A stretch of 64,000 nt of DNA from PALSA-612 sp963704335 (GTDB lineage: Bacteria; Actinomycetota; Thermoleophilia; Gaiellales; Gaiellaceae), in assembly GCA_963704335.1 (NCBI GenBank), contig OY969889.1:1-64000 (forward strand), read 5' to 3'. Made by a program: the position numbers and the translations under genes. The notes below the pieces were generated by a model that saw nothing but the letters and a program-made list of their open reading frames with translations, was not told where the DNA came from and did not search any database. Each line of letters starts with the position of its first letter. Position 1 is the stretch's first letter. Below, piece by piece: positions 26,467-36,225 of this stretch.

Positions 26467-28644
26467 ATGCTCGAGCGGCTCGCCCACGTCGTCATGCGCC
26501 GACGGTGGTGGTTCATCGCAGCCTGGGTCGGCCTGACGATGCTCGGCGCGTACGCAGCCGGCGCCGTCTCCACCCGCTGGCTGGAGGAATTCTCGATCCC
26601 GGGCTATTCAGCGTACGAGGCGAACCAGCGCACGCTGGAAACCTTCGGCACCGGCGCCCAGCCACCGCACGTGATCGTGCTCAGCTCTGAGAACGACATC
26701 ACGGCGAACAACGACGTGGCCGTCGCAATCGGCAAGGTCGCCGCGCAATTCCCCGACTTCCGCGTAGCGTCGTTCTATACATCGGACGGGAACGAGGCGT
26801 ACGTCTCCGACGACCGCCGCACGACGTTCGCGACCTTCTACCCGCCCGGACAGCAGGGATTCGATTCCGAGAACTTCATGGGCGAGATTCGGAACGCGTT
26901 CGCGGAGGCCGTTCCGCCCGGCGTCGATGTCCACCTGACCGGTCGCGACGCGCTCTACGAGTCGGAGGGTGGCGATTCGGACGGTCCGAGCGTGCTCACC
27001 GAGGCGCTGATCGGCGGACTCGGCGCGACGATCATCTTGCTCTTCGTCTTCGGGACCCTGCCTGCGGTGGTCATACCGATCCTCATGGCCATCGCGTCGA
27101 TCCTCAACACGTTCACTCTGATCTGGCTGCTGACGTACATCACGTCCGTGTCGCTGATCGTCCAGTTCCTCGTCGCGCTCGTCGGACTCGGCGTCGCCAT
27201 CGACTACGCCCTGCTGATGATCTTCCGCTTCCGCGACGAGTTACGCCACGGCGCGGACACCGAGACAGCGCTTGTCGAGACGATGACGCACGCCGGACGT
27301 GCGGTCATCGTGTCGGGCTCGACGGTCGCGATCGGGCTCTTCTCGATGGTGTTGCTCCCCGTCCCGGTGATCCGCTCGATCGGGATCGGTGGCCTCTTGA
27401 TCCCCATCGTCTCCGTGTGCGCGGCGATCACCTTCTTGCCGGCGATGCTGGCGCTGCTCGGGCCGCGGATCAACTCGGTCCGGGTGATGCCGAAGCGGAT
27501 CGTCGAAGGCACCGACGAGGAACGCGGCTTCTGGTGGCGTTGGTCGCACTTCGTCATGCGGCGCCCCCTGATCACCGGCGGCATCGGAATCGCGATCGTG
27601 GCGCTGTTGATGATCCCTGCCGTTCAGCTCAACGCGGCCGAGGCGCAGGCCAAGGATCTCGCCGGTGCGGAGACGGAAGACGCAGTCGTCGGCCTGCAAC
27701 GCCTGACCGACTCCGGCATCACGCACGGCGTCACCAAGCCATTCGTCGTGCTCGTGGAGGGAAACGGGTCTCAGGCGGCGGCGGAAACGGTCGCCGAGCG
27801 GCTGGCCGAGACCGAGGGCCTCGCGGGCGCCGCCGTGCCCGACGGCTGGCGGAACGGGCAGGACCAGCTCGTCGAGGCGTTCCCCGACGAGGACGCTGCG
27901 GCGAAGCCCGTCCGCGGCACGATCGACAACCTCCAGGACGCGGTGCTGCCGCAGCTGCAGCAGGAGCTCGGCGGCTCCACCCGCGTGACGCTCGGCGGCA
28001 TTGCGCCCGAGGACCGCGACTTCGTGCACGCGGTCTACGGGAAGTTCCCGCTCGTGCTCACGTTCGTGATCGTGCTGACGCTCATCCTGCTGATGCGCGC
28101 GTTCCGCTCGGTGTTCCTCAGCGTGAAGGCGGTCATTCTCAACCTCCTGTCCCTAGGCGCCGCGTTCGGGATCATCGTCTTCATCTTCCAGCAGGGTCAC
28201 GGCTCGGAGGCAATCTGGGACGTGCACCCGACGGACGCGATCATCTCCTGGATCCCGCTGATGATCTTCGCGTTCCTCTACGGGCTGTCGATGGACTACG
28301 AGGTGTTCATGGTCAGCCGGATGCGGGAGGCGTACGACGAGACCGGTGACACCGAGTCGGCAATCGCACTCGGCCTGGCGCGCACCGGGAAGCTCGTGAC
28401 AAGCGCAGCTCTCGTGCTGATGTTCGCGTTCTTCGTCCTGTCGACAAGCCCCGGCGTCGACGTGAAGCAGTTCGGCATCGGCCTGGCGGCAGGGATCATC
28501 TTCGACGCCACCGTCATCCGGGCGCTGCTCGTGCCGTCGATCATGCGCGTGGCCGGCGACTGGAACTGGTGGCTCCCGGAGTGGGCCGGGAAGCTGCTCC
28601 GCGTGCGGGCGACGCCCCGGCCTGCGCTCGACGAGAAGAGCTAG
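26467..28644 (+). CDS. MMPL family RND-type transporter
   Basis: A 725-residue integral membrane protein with two halves, each a periplasmic loop plus about six helices. The MMPL hallmarks are FLVALVGLGVAIDYALLMIF and YGLSMDYEVFMVSRMREAYD, the latter in the C-terminal half. MMPL proteins export lipids, siderophores or drugs, usually proton-driven. No partner genes are adjacent. It overlaps the convergent hyuB stop by 4 nt. Confidence 0.9.
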   Translation: MLERLAHVVMRRRWWFIAAWVGLTMLGAYAAGAVSTRWLEEFSIPGYSAYEANQRTLETFGTGAQPPHVIVLSSENDITANNDVAVAIGKVAAQFPDFRVASFYTSDGNEAYVSDDRRTTFATFYPPGQQGFDSENFMGEIRNAFAEAVPPGVDVHLTGRDALYESEGGDSDGPSVLTEALIGGLGATIILLFVFGTLPAVVIPILMAIASILNTFTLIWLLTYITSVSLIVQFLVALVGLGVAIDYALLMIFRFRDELRHGADTETALVETMTHAGRAVIVSGSTVAIGLFSMVLLPVPVIRSIGIGGLLIPIVSVCAAITFLPAMLALLGPRINSVRVMPKRIVEGTDEERGFWWRWSHFVMRRPLITGGIGIAIVALLMIPAVQLNAAEAQAKDLAGAETEDAVVGLQRLTDSGITHGVTKPFVVLVEGNGSQAAAETVAERLAETEGLAGAAVPDGWRNGQDQLVEAFPDEDAAAKPVRGTIDNLQDAVLPQLQQELGGSTRVTLGGIAPEDRDFVHAVYGKFPLVLTFVIVLTLILLMRAFRSVFLSVKAVILNLLSLGAAFGIIVFIFQQGHGSEAIWDVHPTDAIISWIPLMIFAFLYGLSMDYEVFMVSRMREAYDETGDTESAIALGLARTGKLVTSAALVLMFAFFVLSTSPGVDVKQFGIGLAAGIIFDATVIRALLVPSIMRVAGDWNWWLPEWAGKLLRVRATPRPALDEKS

Positions 28645-30116
28645 GACAATGGCCCGTGGCCCCCGCCGCCGGGGGTCTCGATCCGCAGCACGTCGCCTGC
28701 GCGCAGCGAGCGCGACTCCTTCGCGGGGAGCTCCTCCCCGTTCAGGAGACTGCGGCCGCGAGCGCCGTCCTCGCCGCCTTCTCGACCTGCCGGCGCATGA
28801 CGGCGGCGCTCCGCAAGCAGCGACACACGGCAGTCTTCGAGCACGCGCAGCTCACGACCGACACCGTCGCCTCCGCGGTGCGCACCGCCGCCGCCGGAGC
28901 CCTGGCGCAACTCGTAGCGCTCCACACGCAGCGGGTAGGACAGCTCGAGCGCCTCGATCGGAGTGTTGAGCGTGTTCGACATGGCGACGTGCACCGCGCT
29001 CGGCCCGTCCGCGGCCGGGCAGCCACCCTGTCCGCCGGCAATCGTCTCGTAGTAGGTGAAGTCGCGATTGCCGAACGTGACGTTGTTCATCGTGCCCTGG
29101 CCCTGCGCGGGAACGGGCACGGCCTGGCCGAAGGCGGAGAAGACGACATCGACGATCCGGCTCGAGGTCTCCGTGTTACCGGCGACGACTGCCGCAGGGA
29201 ACGACGCGTTGACGAGCGAGCCGGCGGGCGCCGTGACTCGGACGGGCGCGTAGGCGCCGCCGGACGACGGGAGATCCGGCTCGGTGAGACAGCGGACCAC
29301 GAAGTAGCAGGCCGAGCGCGTGACGGCGAGCGGGCAGTTGAGGTTGCCCTCGTGCTGGGGCGACGTGCCGGCGAAATCGATCTCGATCTCGTCACCGGCG
29401 ATGGTCACGGCGACGTCGATCTCCAGCGAGCCTGCGCGCGGCTCGAGAACATCGCGTGCCTCGAAGCGGCCGTCGGGGAGCGTGGCGATGGCAGCACGGA
29501 CGACGCGCTCCGAGTGGCGGTAGAGCTCGTCCATCGCTGCCGTCACGGTGTCGGCGCCACGCCGCTCGACGAGCTCGGCCAAGCGGCGCTCGGCCAGCCG
29601 GTGCGCCGCCAGCTGCGCGTTGAGATCGCCACGCCGCTCGTCCGGGTTGCGCATGTTGGCGAGCAGCACAGTCAGCAGCTCGTCGTCGAGGCGCACGGGC
29701 GGCAGCACCAGGCCCTCCTGGTAGATGTCGGTCGAGCCGGCGGGCAGGCTGGCCGGCTCCATCCCACCCACGTCGGCATGGTGCGCGCGCGAACAGGCGA
29801 GGCCGCATGGCACGCGGGAGACGAGCGTGATGTCGGGCAGGTGCGTGCCACCGGTGAACGGATCGTTGACGACGTAGACCTCGCCGGGCTGCGGGTCGCG
29901 CGCAAGGACGGCGGCCACCGCCTCGGGCATGGCGCCGAGGTGGACGGGAATGTGCTCGGCCTGGACGATCATGCGCCCCTGCTCGTCGAAGAGCGCGGTC
30001 GAGCAGTCGCGGCGCTCCTTGATGTTCGCCGAGAACGCGGAGCGGATGAGCACGGCGCCCATCTCCTCGGCGACGGCGCGAAGTTGCGCACCAAGAACTT
30101 GGAGCTGAATTTTCAC
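28641..30116 (-). CDS. hyuB: Hydantoinase B/oxoprolinase family subunit
   Basis: A 491-residue HyuB-like protein: GAVLIRSAFSANIKERRDCS, NDPFTGGTHLPDITLV, RHSERVVRAAIATLPDGRFE and GNTETSSRIVDVVFSAFGQA, with the Gly-rich C-terminal RIETPGGGGHGP. With HyuA it forms an ATP-dependent hydantoinase/oxoprolinase-type enzyme. GTG start overlaps the hyuA stop by 4 nt; the actual substrate is unknown. Confidence 0.9.
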   Translation of the reverse strand: MKIQLQVLGAQLRAVAEEMGAVLIRSAFSANIKERRDCSTALFDEQGRMIVQAEHIPVHLGAMPEAVAAVLARDPQPGEVYVVNDPFTGGTHLPDITLVSRVPCGLACSRAHHADVGGMEPASLPAGSTDIYQEGLVLPPVRLDDELLTVLLANMRNPDERRGDLNAQLAAHRLAERRLAELVERRGADTVTAAMDELYRHSERVVRAAIATLPDGRFEARDVLEPRAGSLEIDVAVTIAGDEIEIDFAGTSPQHEGNLNCPLAVTRSACYFVVRCLTEPDLPSSGGAYAPVRVTAPAGSLVNASFPAAVVAGNTETSSRIVDVVFSAFGQAVPVPAQGQGTMNNVTFGNRDFTYYETIAGGQGGCPAADGPSAVHVAMSNTLNTPIEALELSYPLRVERYELRQGSGGGGAHRGGDGVGRELRVLEDCRVSLLAERRRHAPAGREGGEDGARGRSLLNGEELPAKESRSLRAGDVLRIETPGGGGHGPLS

Positions 30117-31849
30117 AGTCTGGTCAGTCGGATTGTGGTTCCATCCCTAGCCCCCACCCACCCGGGGGGAATCCAGCAAGTGGCGCCGTCCAGCTCGAGG
30201 GCTTCCGGCCCCTCGACGCGTAGCGGCTCGCCCGCCGGCCAGGCGATCTGGGGGCCTCGACGCACCTCCGCCGTCCGAACCGCCACCAGCTCCACCTGCC
30301 GCTCGCGGTCCGCGACCCCGTACCGCTCGTCGTGGGCGCGGTGGAAGCGCTCGGCGAGATCGGGACCGAGCGGCACCGTCAGCTCGAACGACTGGCCGCG
30401 GTAGCGGAGGTCGGCCTCGCCCTCCGCCGGCAGCTCGCCCGCCTCATCGAGCGGGCACACGTACGCAGTCACTGCATCGCGCCGCTCGTCGCTCGCCACG
30501 AGCCCCAGCGCCGACAGCACGCCGGCCGCTCCGGGCACGAGCACCGTCTCGATGCCCAACTCCTCCGCCAGCGCGCACGCGTGCAACGGCCCGGCCCCGC
30601 CGTAGGCGACGAGCGCGAACTCGGCCGGGTCATGACCGCGCTCGACGGAGACGACCCGCAGCGCGCGAAGCATCTCCGCGTTGACGATCTCGATGACGTC
30701 GGCCGCGTCGAGGTCGCCCAGCGCAGCCTCGGCAGCCGTCCGGTCGAGCTCGAGGCCGCCGGCAAGCGTGGCCGGCAGCCGTCCCAGCACGAGGTTCGCG
30801 TCGGTAACCGTCGGCCTCGTGCCGCCACGTCCGTAACAGGCAGGACCGGGATTCGCACCGGCGCTCTCGGGTCCGACCCGCAGCGCGCCGCCCGCGTCCC
30901 GCCAGACGATGGAACCTCCGCCCGCGCCGACGGTGTGGATGTCGATCATGGGCAGGCGAATCGGGAGCCCGCCCACGCTGCGCTCGGAGGTCCGATCCGC
31001 GCCCTCGTCCGTGATGAGGCACACGTCGGTGGACGTCCCGCCCATGTCGAACGCAATCGCCTTGTCGATGCCGGACTGCCTGGCCACGAGCGACGCGCCC
31101 ACGACGCCGGCCGCCGGACCGGACACGAGGACCAGCGCAGGGTGCTCCGCCGCCGTCTCGGCGTCGATGACGCCTCCCGACGACCGCATGACCAGCGGCG
31201 GCGGCAGTCCCGCAGCCGACGAGCGCGAGGCGAGAGCGCGGAAGTAGCGTGCGCAGAGAGGGCCGAGGTAGGCGTCGGCGGCCGTTGTCGATGCCCGCTC
31301 GTACTCGCGAAACTCCGGCGCGATCTCGTGCGAGGCGACGATGTGAGCCTCGGGCAGGCGCCGTCGTAGCTCGGTCGCGATGGCAGCTTCGTGGGCCGGA
31401 TCTCGGAACGAGAACAACGTGCAGACCGCTACCGCTTCAGCGTCGATGTCCGGGAGCGTGTCGAGCTCGAGCGGGACGAGCACCCCGTCGGGCCCTATGC
31501 GCTCGCGCACGCCGTGGCAGTCCCCGAGAGCAACGAGAGGCTCGGGATGCTCGGCACAAAGCCGGTAGAGGTGCGCGCGGTTCTGCCGGCGGAGATGAAG
31601 CAGATGCTCGAAGCCGGCCGTGGCGACGAACGCGGTTCGGGCGCCCTTCCGCTCGAGCAAAGCGTTCGTCGCGATCGTCGTCCCGTGCGAGAAGCGCTCG
31701 ACACCCACAGCGCCGACAGCGGCCGCCGCGGCGAGCACGGACTCTTCCTGCTCGGGAGCGGTCGGCACCTTCGCCGTCACGAAGCTCTCGCCGTCGAGCA
31801 GCACCGCGTCGGTGAATGTCCCGCCGACGTCGATGCCGAGAATCGCCAC
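30113..31849 (-). CDS. hyuA: Hydantoinase A/oxoprolinase family subunit
   Basis: A 578-residue HyuA-like protein, somewhat shorter than many family members. The N-terminal ASKHA phosphate loop is GIDVGGTFTDAVLLDG; FSHGTTIATNALLERKGART and AFDMGGTSTDVCLI follow. It is the ATP-dependent half of a cyclic-amide hydrolase with HyuB. The GTG at 31849 is divergent from argR, with about 83 bp between. Confidence 0.9.
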   Translation of the reverse strand: MAILGIDVGGTFTDAVLLDGESFVTAKVPTAPEQEESVLAAAAAVGAVGVERFSHGTTIATNALLERKGARTAFVATAGFEHLLHLRRQNRAHLYRLCAEHPEPLVALGDCHGVRERIGPDGVLVPLELDTLPDIDAEAVAVCTLFSFRDPAHEAAIATELRRRLPEAHIVASHEIAPEFREYERASTTAADAYLGPLCARYFRALASRSSAAGLPPPLVMRSSGGVIDAETAAEHPALVLVSGPAAGVVGASLVARQSGIDKAIAFDMGGTSTDVCLITDEGADRTSERSVGGLPIRLPMIDIHTVGAGGGSIVWRDAGGALRVGPESAGANPGPACYGRGGTRPTVTDANLVLGRLPATLAGGLELDRTAAEAALGDLDAADVIEIVNAEMLRALRVVSVERGHDPAEFALVAYGGAGPLHACALAEELGIETVLVPGAAGVLSALGLVASDERRDAVTAYVCPLDEAGELPAEGEADLRYRGQSFELTVPLGPDLAERFHRAHDERYGVADRERQVELVAVRTAEVRRGPQIAWPAGEPLRVEGPEALELDGATCWIPPGWVGARDGTTIRLTRL

Positions 31850-31899
31850 CGCGCGATGCTACAGCGGCCGCCGCCGGTGGCGGCAGACGGTCTTGCCGC

Positions 31900-31931
31900 T
31901 GCATATTCTGCGGTTCTGTGCATAATACGCA
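31900..31931 (+). promoter_or_regulatory. ARG-box-like operator and leaderless promoter of argR
   Basis: Two TGCATA half-sites (31900-31905 and 31919-31924), the second inside the near-palindrome TGCATAATACGCA (31919-31931); TGCATA half-sites are typical of actinobacterial ARG boxes. CATAAT (31921-31926) is a -10-like hexamer only 6 nt before the GTG start, which lacks a Shine-Dalgarno, so the transcript is probably leaderless and autorepressed by ArgR with arginine (inference). Confidence 0.55.
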
Positions 31932-31932
31932 G

Positions 31933-32397
31933 GTGACGAAATACGAACGGCAAGGCGCCATCCTCCGTCTCGTCCAGGAGCGGCCGATCGCGACGCAGGG
32001 CGAGCTCGTCGACGCGTTGCGCGAGCACGGCATCGACGCCGTGCAGACCACGGTGTCGCGCGACATCCACCAGCTCGGGCTCGTCAAGACGCGCGCGGAG
32101 GACGGACGTCTCGTCTACGCGTTGCCCGGTGCGGGCGACCTCGATCGGCTCAACGCGCTGACGACTGCGCTCCGGCGCTGGGCGCTCTTCATCGAGCCGA
32201 CCGAAGCGCTCGTGGTCGTAAAGACCCCCGCCGGCTACGCGACGCCACTCGCAGATGCCATGGACGCCGCGGTGCTCCCCGACGTCGCAGGCACGATCGC
32301 CGGTGAGAACACGGTCTTCGCCGCGCCACGCGAAGGCGCGACCCCGGCGGAGCTCGCGGAGCTGCTTCGGCATCACCTGGACGGCAACGGCTCGTGA
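31933..32397 (+). CDS. argR: Arginine repressor
   Basis: A 154-residue ArgR. The N-terminal winged helix contains ATQGELVDALREHGIDAVQT and TTVSRDIHQLGLVKTRAEDG; the C-terminal oligomerisation/arginine-binding domain includes PDVAGTIAGENTVFAA, corresponding to the GTIAGDDT signature. It represses the arginine genes that follow. GTG 31933 was chosen because the longer ORF upstream runs through the promoter. It overlaps argG by 4 nt. Confidence 0.93.
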   Translation: MTKYERQGAILRLVQERPIATQGELVDALREHGIDAVQTTVSRDIHQLGLVKTRAEDGRLVYALPGAGDLDRLNALTTALRRWALFIEPTEALVVVKTPAGYATPLADAMDAAVLPDVAGTIAGENTVFAAPREGATPAELAELLRHHLDGNGS

Positions 32398-33602
32398 CGA
32401 GAACCGCGGCAGTCGCCTTCTCGGGCGGCCTCGACACGAGTTGCATCGTCTCGTGGCTGCTCGAGGACTACGGGTTCGACGAGGTTGTGGCGGTGCTCGT
32501 GGACGTCGGGCAAACGGTCGACCTCGACGGCGCGGTGGAACGCGGCCGCGCCGCCGGCGCCGAAGACGTCATACTCGTCGACCGCCGGGAAGCCTTCGCA
32601 GAGGAGCAGGTGGCGAAGGCGCTGAAGGCGAACGCGCTGTACGAGGGCAAGTACCCGCTCGTCTCGGCCCTGTCGCGACCCGTGATCGCCGCCGCGGTCG
32701 CCGACATTGCCGGTGACATAGACGCCGAGGCGGTCGTCCACGGCTGCACTGGCAAGGGCAACGACCAGCTGCGCTTCGAGCTTGCCTTCCGCGCGAACTA
32801 CCCGGGCGTGACGGTGATCGCCCCACTTCGCGACAAGGTCTGGACACGGGACGAGGAGATCGACTACGCGCTCGCCCGCGGGATTCCCATCAAGCAGTCG
32901 GCGGCCTCGCCGTACTCCATCGACGAGAACCTCTTCGGCCGCTCGATCGAATGCGGGATTCTGGAAGATCCGTGGCAGGCGCCGCCCGAGGAGCCGTACG
33001 AGCTGACGAGCGATCCCGCTTCGTCTCCGCCGCCGGAGGAGCTTGTCATCGCCTTCGAGCAGGGCTTGCCCGTCGCGATCGACGGTGACGAGCTGAGCCT
33101 CCACGAGCTCGTGCGCGCGCTCAACGAGCGAGCGGGCGCGTTCGGCATCGGACGCATCGACATGATCGAGAACCGCGTCGTCGGCATCAAGAGCCGCGAG
33201 GTGTACGAAGCGCCGGCCGCAATCGCGCTGATCGAAGCACATCGCGCGCTGGAGGATCTCGTGCTGACAAAGGACGAGCTTCGCCTGAAGCGGACCCTCG
33301 AGGTCGCCTGGACGGAGCTCGTGTACGAGGGGCTCTGGTTCAGTCCCGCGCGCGAGGCGATCGACGCCTTCGTCGACCAGACGCAGGGCGTCGTCGGCGG
33401 CGAGGTGCGGCTCTCGCTCAGGCCCGGCACCGCCGTCGTCACGGGGCGCCGCTCGGATCAGGCCCTCTACGCGGAGACGCTCGCGTCCTACGCGCCCGGC
33501 GAGACGTTCCCGCACGAGGCGGCCGAAGGCTTCGTGCGCCTCGCCTCGCTGGAAAGCGAGCTCGCCGCGGCACGCAGGCGGGTGACGGCAGAGACGACAT
33601 GA
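32394..33602 (+). CDS. argG: Argininosuccinate synthase
   Basis: A 402-residue ArgG. AVAFSGGLDTSCIVSWLLE is the ATP-binding PP-loop, HGCTGKGNDQLRFELAFRA binds citrulline/ATP, and SPYSIDENLFGRSIECGILE is the conserved active-site segment. It joins citrulline and aspartate in arginine synthesis. ATGA overlap at both ends ties it to argR and argH in one operon. Confidence 0.95.
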   Translation: MTRTAAVAFSGGLDTSCIVSWLLEDYGFDEVVAVLVDVGQTVDLDGAVERGRAAGAEDVILVDRREAFAEEQVAKALKANALYEGKYPLVSALSRPVIAAAVADIAGDIDAEAVVHGCTGKGNDQLRFELAFRANYPGVTVIAPLRDKVWTRDEEIDYALARGIPIKQSAASPYSIDENLFGRSIECGILEDPWQAPPEEPYELTSDPASSPPPEELVIAFEQGLPVAIDGDELSLHELVRALNERAGAFGIGRIDMIENRVVGIKSREVYEAPAAIALIEAHRALEDLVLTKDELRLKRTLEVAWTELVYEGLWFSPAREAIDAFVDQTQGVVGGEVRLSLRPGTAVVTGRRSDQALYAETLASYAPGETFPHEAAEGFVRLASLESELAAARRRVTAETT

Positions 33603-34819
33603 CCCTTTGGTCGGGCAGGGTCAGTGAGGGGATGGCGCCCGAGGTCTGGTCGTACCTCCTGGCGGAAGACGCCGAGCTGCTGCCTTACGACCTCGAGGGC
33701 ACGCGACTGCACGCCAGACGGCTGCGCGCCGCCGGCCTTCTCGACGATCGCGGAGCTCGACGAGGCAGAGCGCATCCTCCAGACGATCTCGCCGGCGGAT
33801 CGGCTCCCCGACGACGAGGACGTCCACTCCATGATCGAGCGGCTGCTCGGCGATGTCGGGCGAAAGATCCACGCAGGCCGTTCGCGCAACGACCAGGTGG
33901 CGGCTGCTCTGCGGCTCTACGTCGAAGCTGCGTGCCTGGAGGCCGACGGCGCGCTGCGGGGGCTGGCGCGCGACGTGCTCGCGCGCGCCGAGGACGAGGC
34001 CGAGACGCCGATGCCCGGCTACACGCACCTGCAGCGTGCGCAGCCCGTCACGGTCGGCCACCACTTGCTGGCGTGGGTGGAGATGCTCGAGCGCGACCTG
34101 GAACGGTTCTCCGACGCGGGCGGCCGGGCCGCGGCGTCGCCGCTGGGCTCGGGGGCGCTGGCCGGCTCTACGCTCGAGCTGCCTCCACCCGACCGGCAGC
34201 TGCGCAACTCGCTCGACGCCGTGTCGGACCGTGACTTCGCCCTCGACTATCTCTACGCGTGCGCGGTCTTCCACTCGCACGCGTCCCGAATCGGCGAAGA
34301 GCTCTGCTTGTGGTCGACCGCCGAGTTCGGCTTCGTCCAGCTGCCCGAATCGGCCGCCAGCGGCTCGTCGATGATGCCGCAGAAGCTGAACCCCGACGTG
34401 GCCGAGCTCGCGCGTGCGAAGGCCGGGACGGCGCTCGGTCGCCTAACCGGATTGCTCGCCGTGGTGAAGGGTCTGCCGCTCTCGTACAACCGGGATCTCC
34501 AGGAGGACAAGGCGCCCGTGTTCGCCGCTCGACGGGACGTCACGGCGACCGCCGAGGCGCTGGCCACCCTAGTCCGCGAGCTGACGTTCGAGCACGCAAG
34601 GCTCGAGGAGGCGGCAGCCGATCCGCTATTGCGCGCCACCGACGCCGCCGAGCAGCTCGTGGCCGACGGTATGCCCTTCCGCGACGCGCACGAGCAGAGT
34701 CGCGGCCGACGTGCGTGAGGGGACGATTTCTCCCGCCGTCCGGTGCCCGGCCGCCGATCTCGCCCGGCCCCGCCTCCGTTCGTGAGGCCGTCGCCGCCGC
34801 AAGACGCCGCATCGCTTAG
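33599..34819 (+). CDS. argH: Argininosuccinate lyase, with three frame breaks
   Basis: ArgH of about 405 residues once repaired. MTLWSGRVSEGM starts it; GRSRNDQVAAALRLYVEA, TPMPGYTHLQRAQPVT and the fumarase/lyase signature GSSMMPQKLNPDVAE are intact. Three extra bases seem present: near 33743 (restores GLLTIAELDEAERIL), 34698 (restores HEQVAADVRE) and 34720 (restores REGRFLPPSGARPP), after which SPGPASVREAVAAARRRIA ends the protein. It releases fumarate from argininosuccinate. Three +1 breaks in one essential gene point to sequence error. Confidence 0.88.
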
Positions 34820-34836
34820 ACGAGTACCGTCCCCGC

Positions 34837-35505
34837 ATGTTGCACCGCGTGCGCGAACGCATCCGGCCGCTCGTGCCCAGACGGCTGCGCGTCGCCGCGA
34901 ACAGGGCCGTCTTCGCAGGAGTCGGGCTAGCCCTGCGAGGCGACGCTGTCCACTGTCCGTGCTGCGGGCACTCGTACAGGCGGTTCAGCCGTTACCCGAC
35001 GGAGTACTGCCCCGCCTGCGGCTCCTACGAGCGCCAGCGCGTGCTGTGTCTCTATCTCGACCGTAATCCTGCTCTCGTCACCGGCGACGTGCTCCAGATC
35101 GGCCCCGAGCGGTCGATCAAGGACCGCTACCAGCGGCAGGCCCGCAGGTGGCTGGCCGTCGATGCCGATCCCGGGCATCCGCTGGCCGACGAGACGATGG
35201 ACGTCAGGAGCCTCGCGCTCCCGGACGAGGCCTACGACTTCGTGCTCTGCTCGCACGTGCTCGACATCGTCCAGGAACACGATCAAGCGGTCGGAGAGCT
35301 TTACCGTGTCACGCGCCCGGGAGGCACCGTCCTCATCCAGGCGCCGTGGCGTTCGGTCAAGGGCATGCCCGACGTCTACGCCGAACGGCTGGAGGGAGCA
35401 GGCTTTCAGGTCACGCCCGAGCTACTCGAGGAGCAGACGGACGAAGCGAGCCGCCTGCGCTACGGGCTCCACTCGGACGAAGCGCTCTTCATCTGCCTCC
35501 GCTAA
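34837..35505 (+). CDS. Class I SAM-dependent methyltransferase with zinc-ribbon N-terminus
   Basis: A 222-residue protein. CPCCGHSYRRF and EYCPACGSYERQR form a probable zinc ribbon; a methyltransferase-11-like domain follows (LQIGPERSIKDRY, YDFVLCSHVLDIVQEHDQAV, RVTRPGGTVLIQAPW). The substrate is unknown; the fold resembles predicted sugar/lipid-related methyltransferases. Stop overlaps the convergent deacetylase stop by 4 nt. Confidence 0.8.
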   Translation: MLHRVRERIRPLVPRRLRVAANRAVFAGVGLALRGDAVHCPCCGHSYRRFSRYPTEYCPACGSYERQRVLCLYLDRNPALVTGDVLQIGPERSIKDRYQRQARRWLAVDADPGHPLADETMDVRSLALPDEAYDFVLCSHVLDIVQEHDQAVGELYRVTRPGGTVLIQAPWRSVKGMPDVYAERLEGAGFQVTPELLEEQTDEASRLRYGLHSDEALFICLR

Positions 35506-36225
35506 CGCGGCACGACGCGGCCGGCCGCCGAGGCGACCTTGCCGATCGGCCCCCGCAGCCACGACGAGCGTGCGCCACGAACAGCGCGGGAGCACTTCAG
35601 CCGGAACACCCGCATGCTGTCGTCACCGCGCACGCCTACCCTCGGCCAGGCGAGTGGGCCCGGAGGCACAGAGCTACCGCCTTCGAGCGCAGCACCTGCG
35701 ACGTAGCCCGCGGCCGCGGCGGCCGCAACGACGCGTCCGTCGACCTTCCCCGTCGGATACGCGATCGCAGTGCACGGCGTACTCGTCAGCTGCTCCAGCG
35801 CGCACTTGGACTCGACGAGCTCCTGGTGCAACGTGGCATCGTCGACGTTGGTCAGCACAGGGTGGGTCATCGTGTGCGAACCGATCTCCCAGCCTCGGGC
35901 GGCCAGTTGCTTCGCGCCAGCCTCGTCAATCCTGCCGCCCCAGCCGAGCATCGACAGCGGTGAGGAACATCGTTCCCGGCGCGCCCAGGCTCTCGAGGAT
36001 GGGCAACCCGTGCTCGACGGCCGACGCGATGCCGTCGTCGAAGGTGACCGCGGCCACCCTCTCCCCCATGTCGAGCCGCATCGCGTCGGTGAACGTCGCC
36101 CAGCGATAGCCCCGCCCGGCGACGAAGCTCAGCTGCGCGCGGAGGGCCTCCGGAGTGACCTCGCCGTGCAGTGGATCGGGAGCGACGCCGTGATAGCAGA
36201 GGACGAGAACGTCACGGCGCGCCAT
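35502..36225 (-). CDS. Polysaccharide deacetylase (NodB) family protein, frame-disrupted
   Basis: About 240 residues of the NodB fold: LVLCYHGVAPDP, VAAVTFDDGIASAVEHGLP (metal-binding Asp pair), then GSHTMTHPVLTNV (His ligands), and IAYPTGKVDG. No signal peptide is seen. It would deacetylate an N-acetylated glycan. The frame breaks at about 35958; one base fewer reads TMFLTLSMLGWGGRIDE. Start ATG 36225 overlaps the histidine-kinase stop by 14 bp, placing it at the end of the two-component operon. Confidence 0.78.

Noticed and set aside
28569..30404. 611-residue open frame on the + strand opposite hyuB/hyuA
   Set aside because: Arg/Gly-rich antisense shadow without protein-like motifs; the minus strand has two well-conserved hydantoinase genes.
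33599..34819. Programmed ribosomal frameshifting in argH and other genes
   Set aside because: No slippery heptamers or stem-loops at the breaks, no common motif, and several essential genes affected; error is simpler. Kept only as a finding to check.
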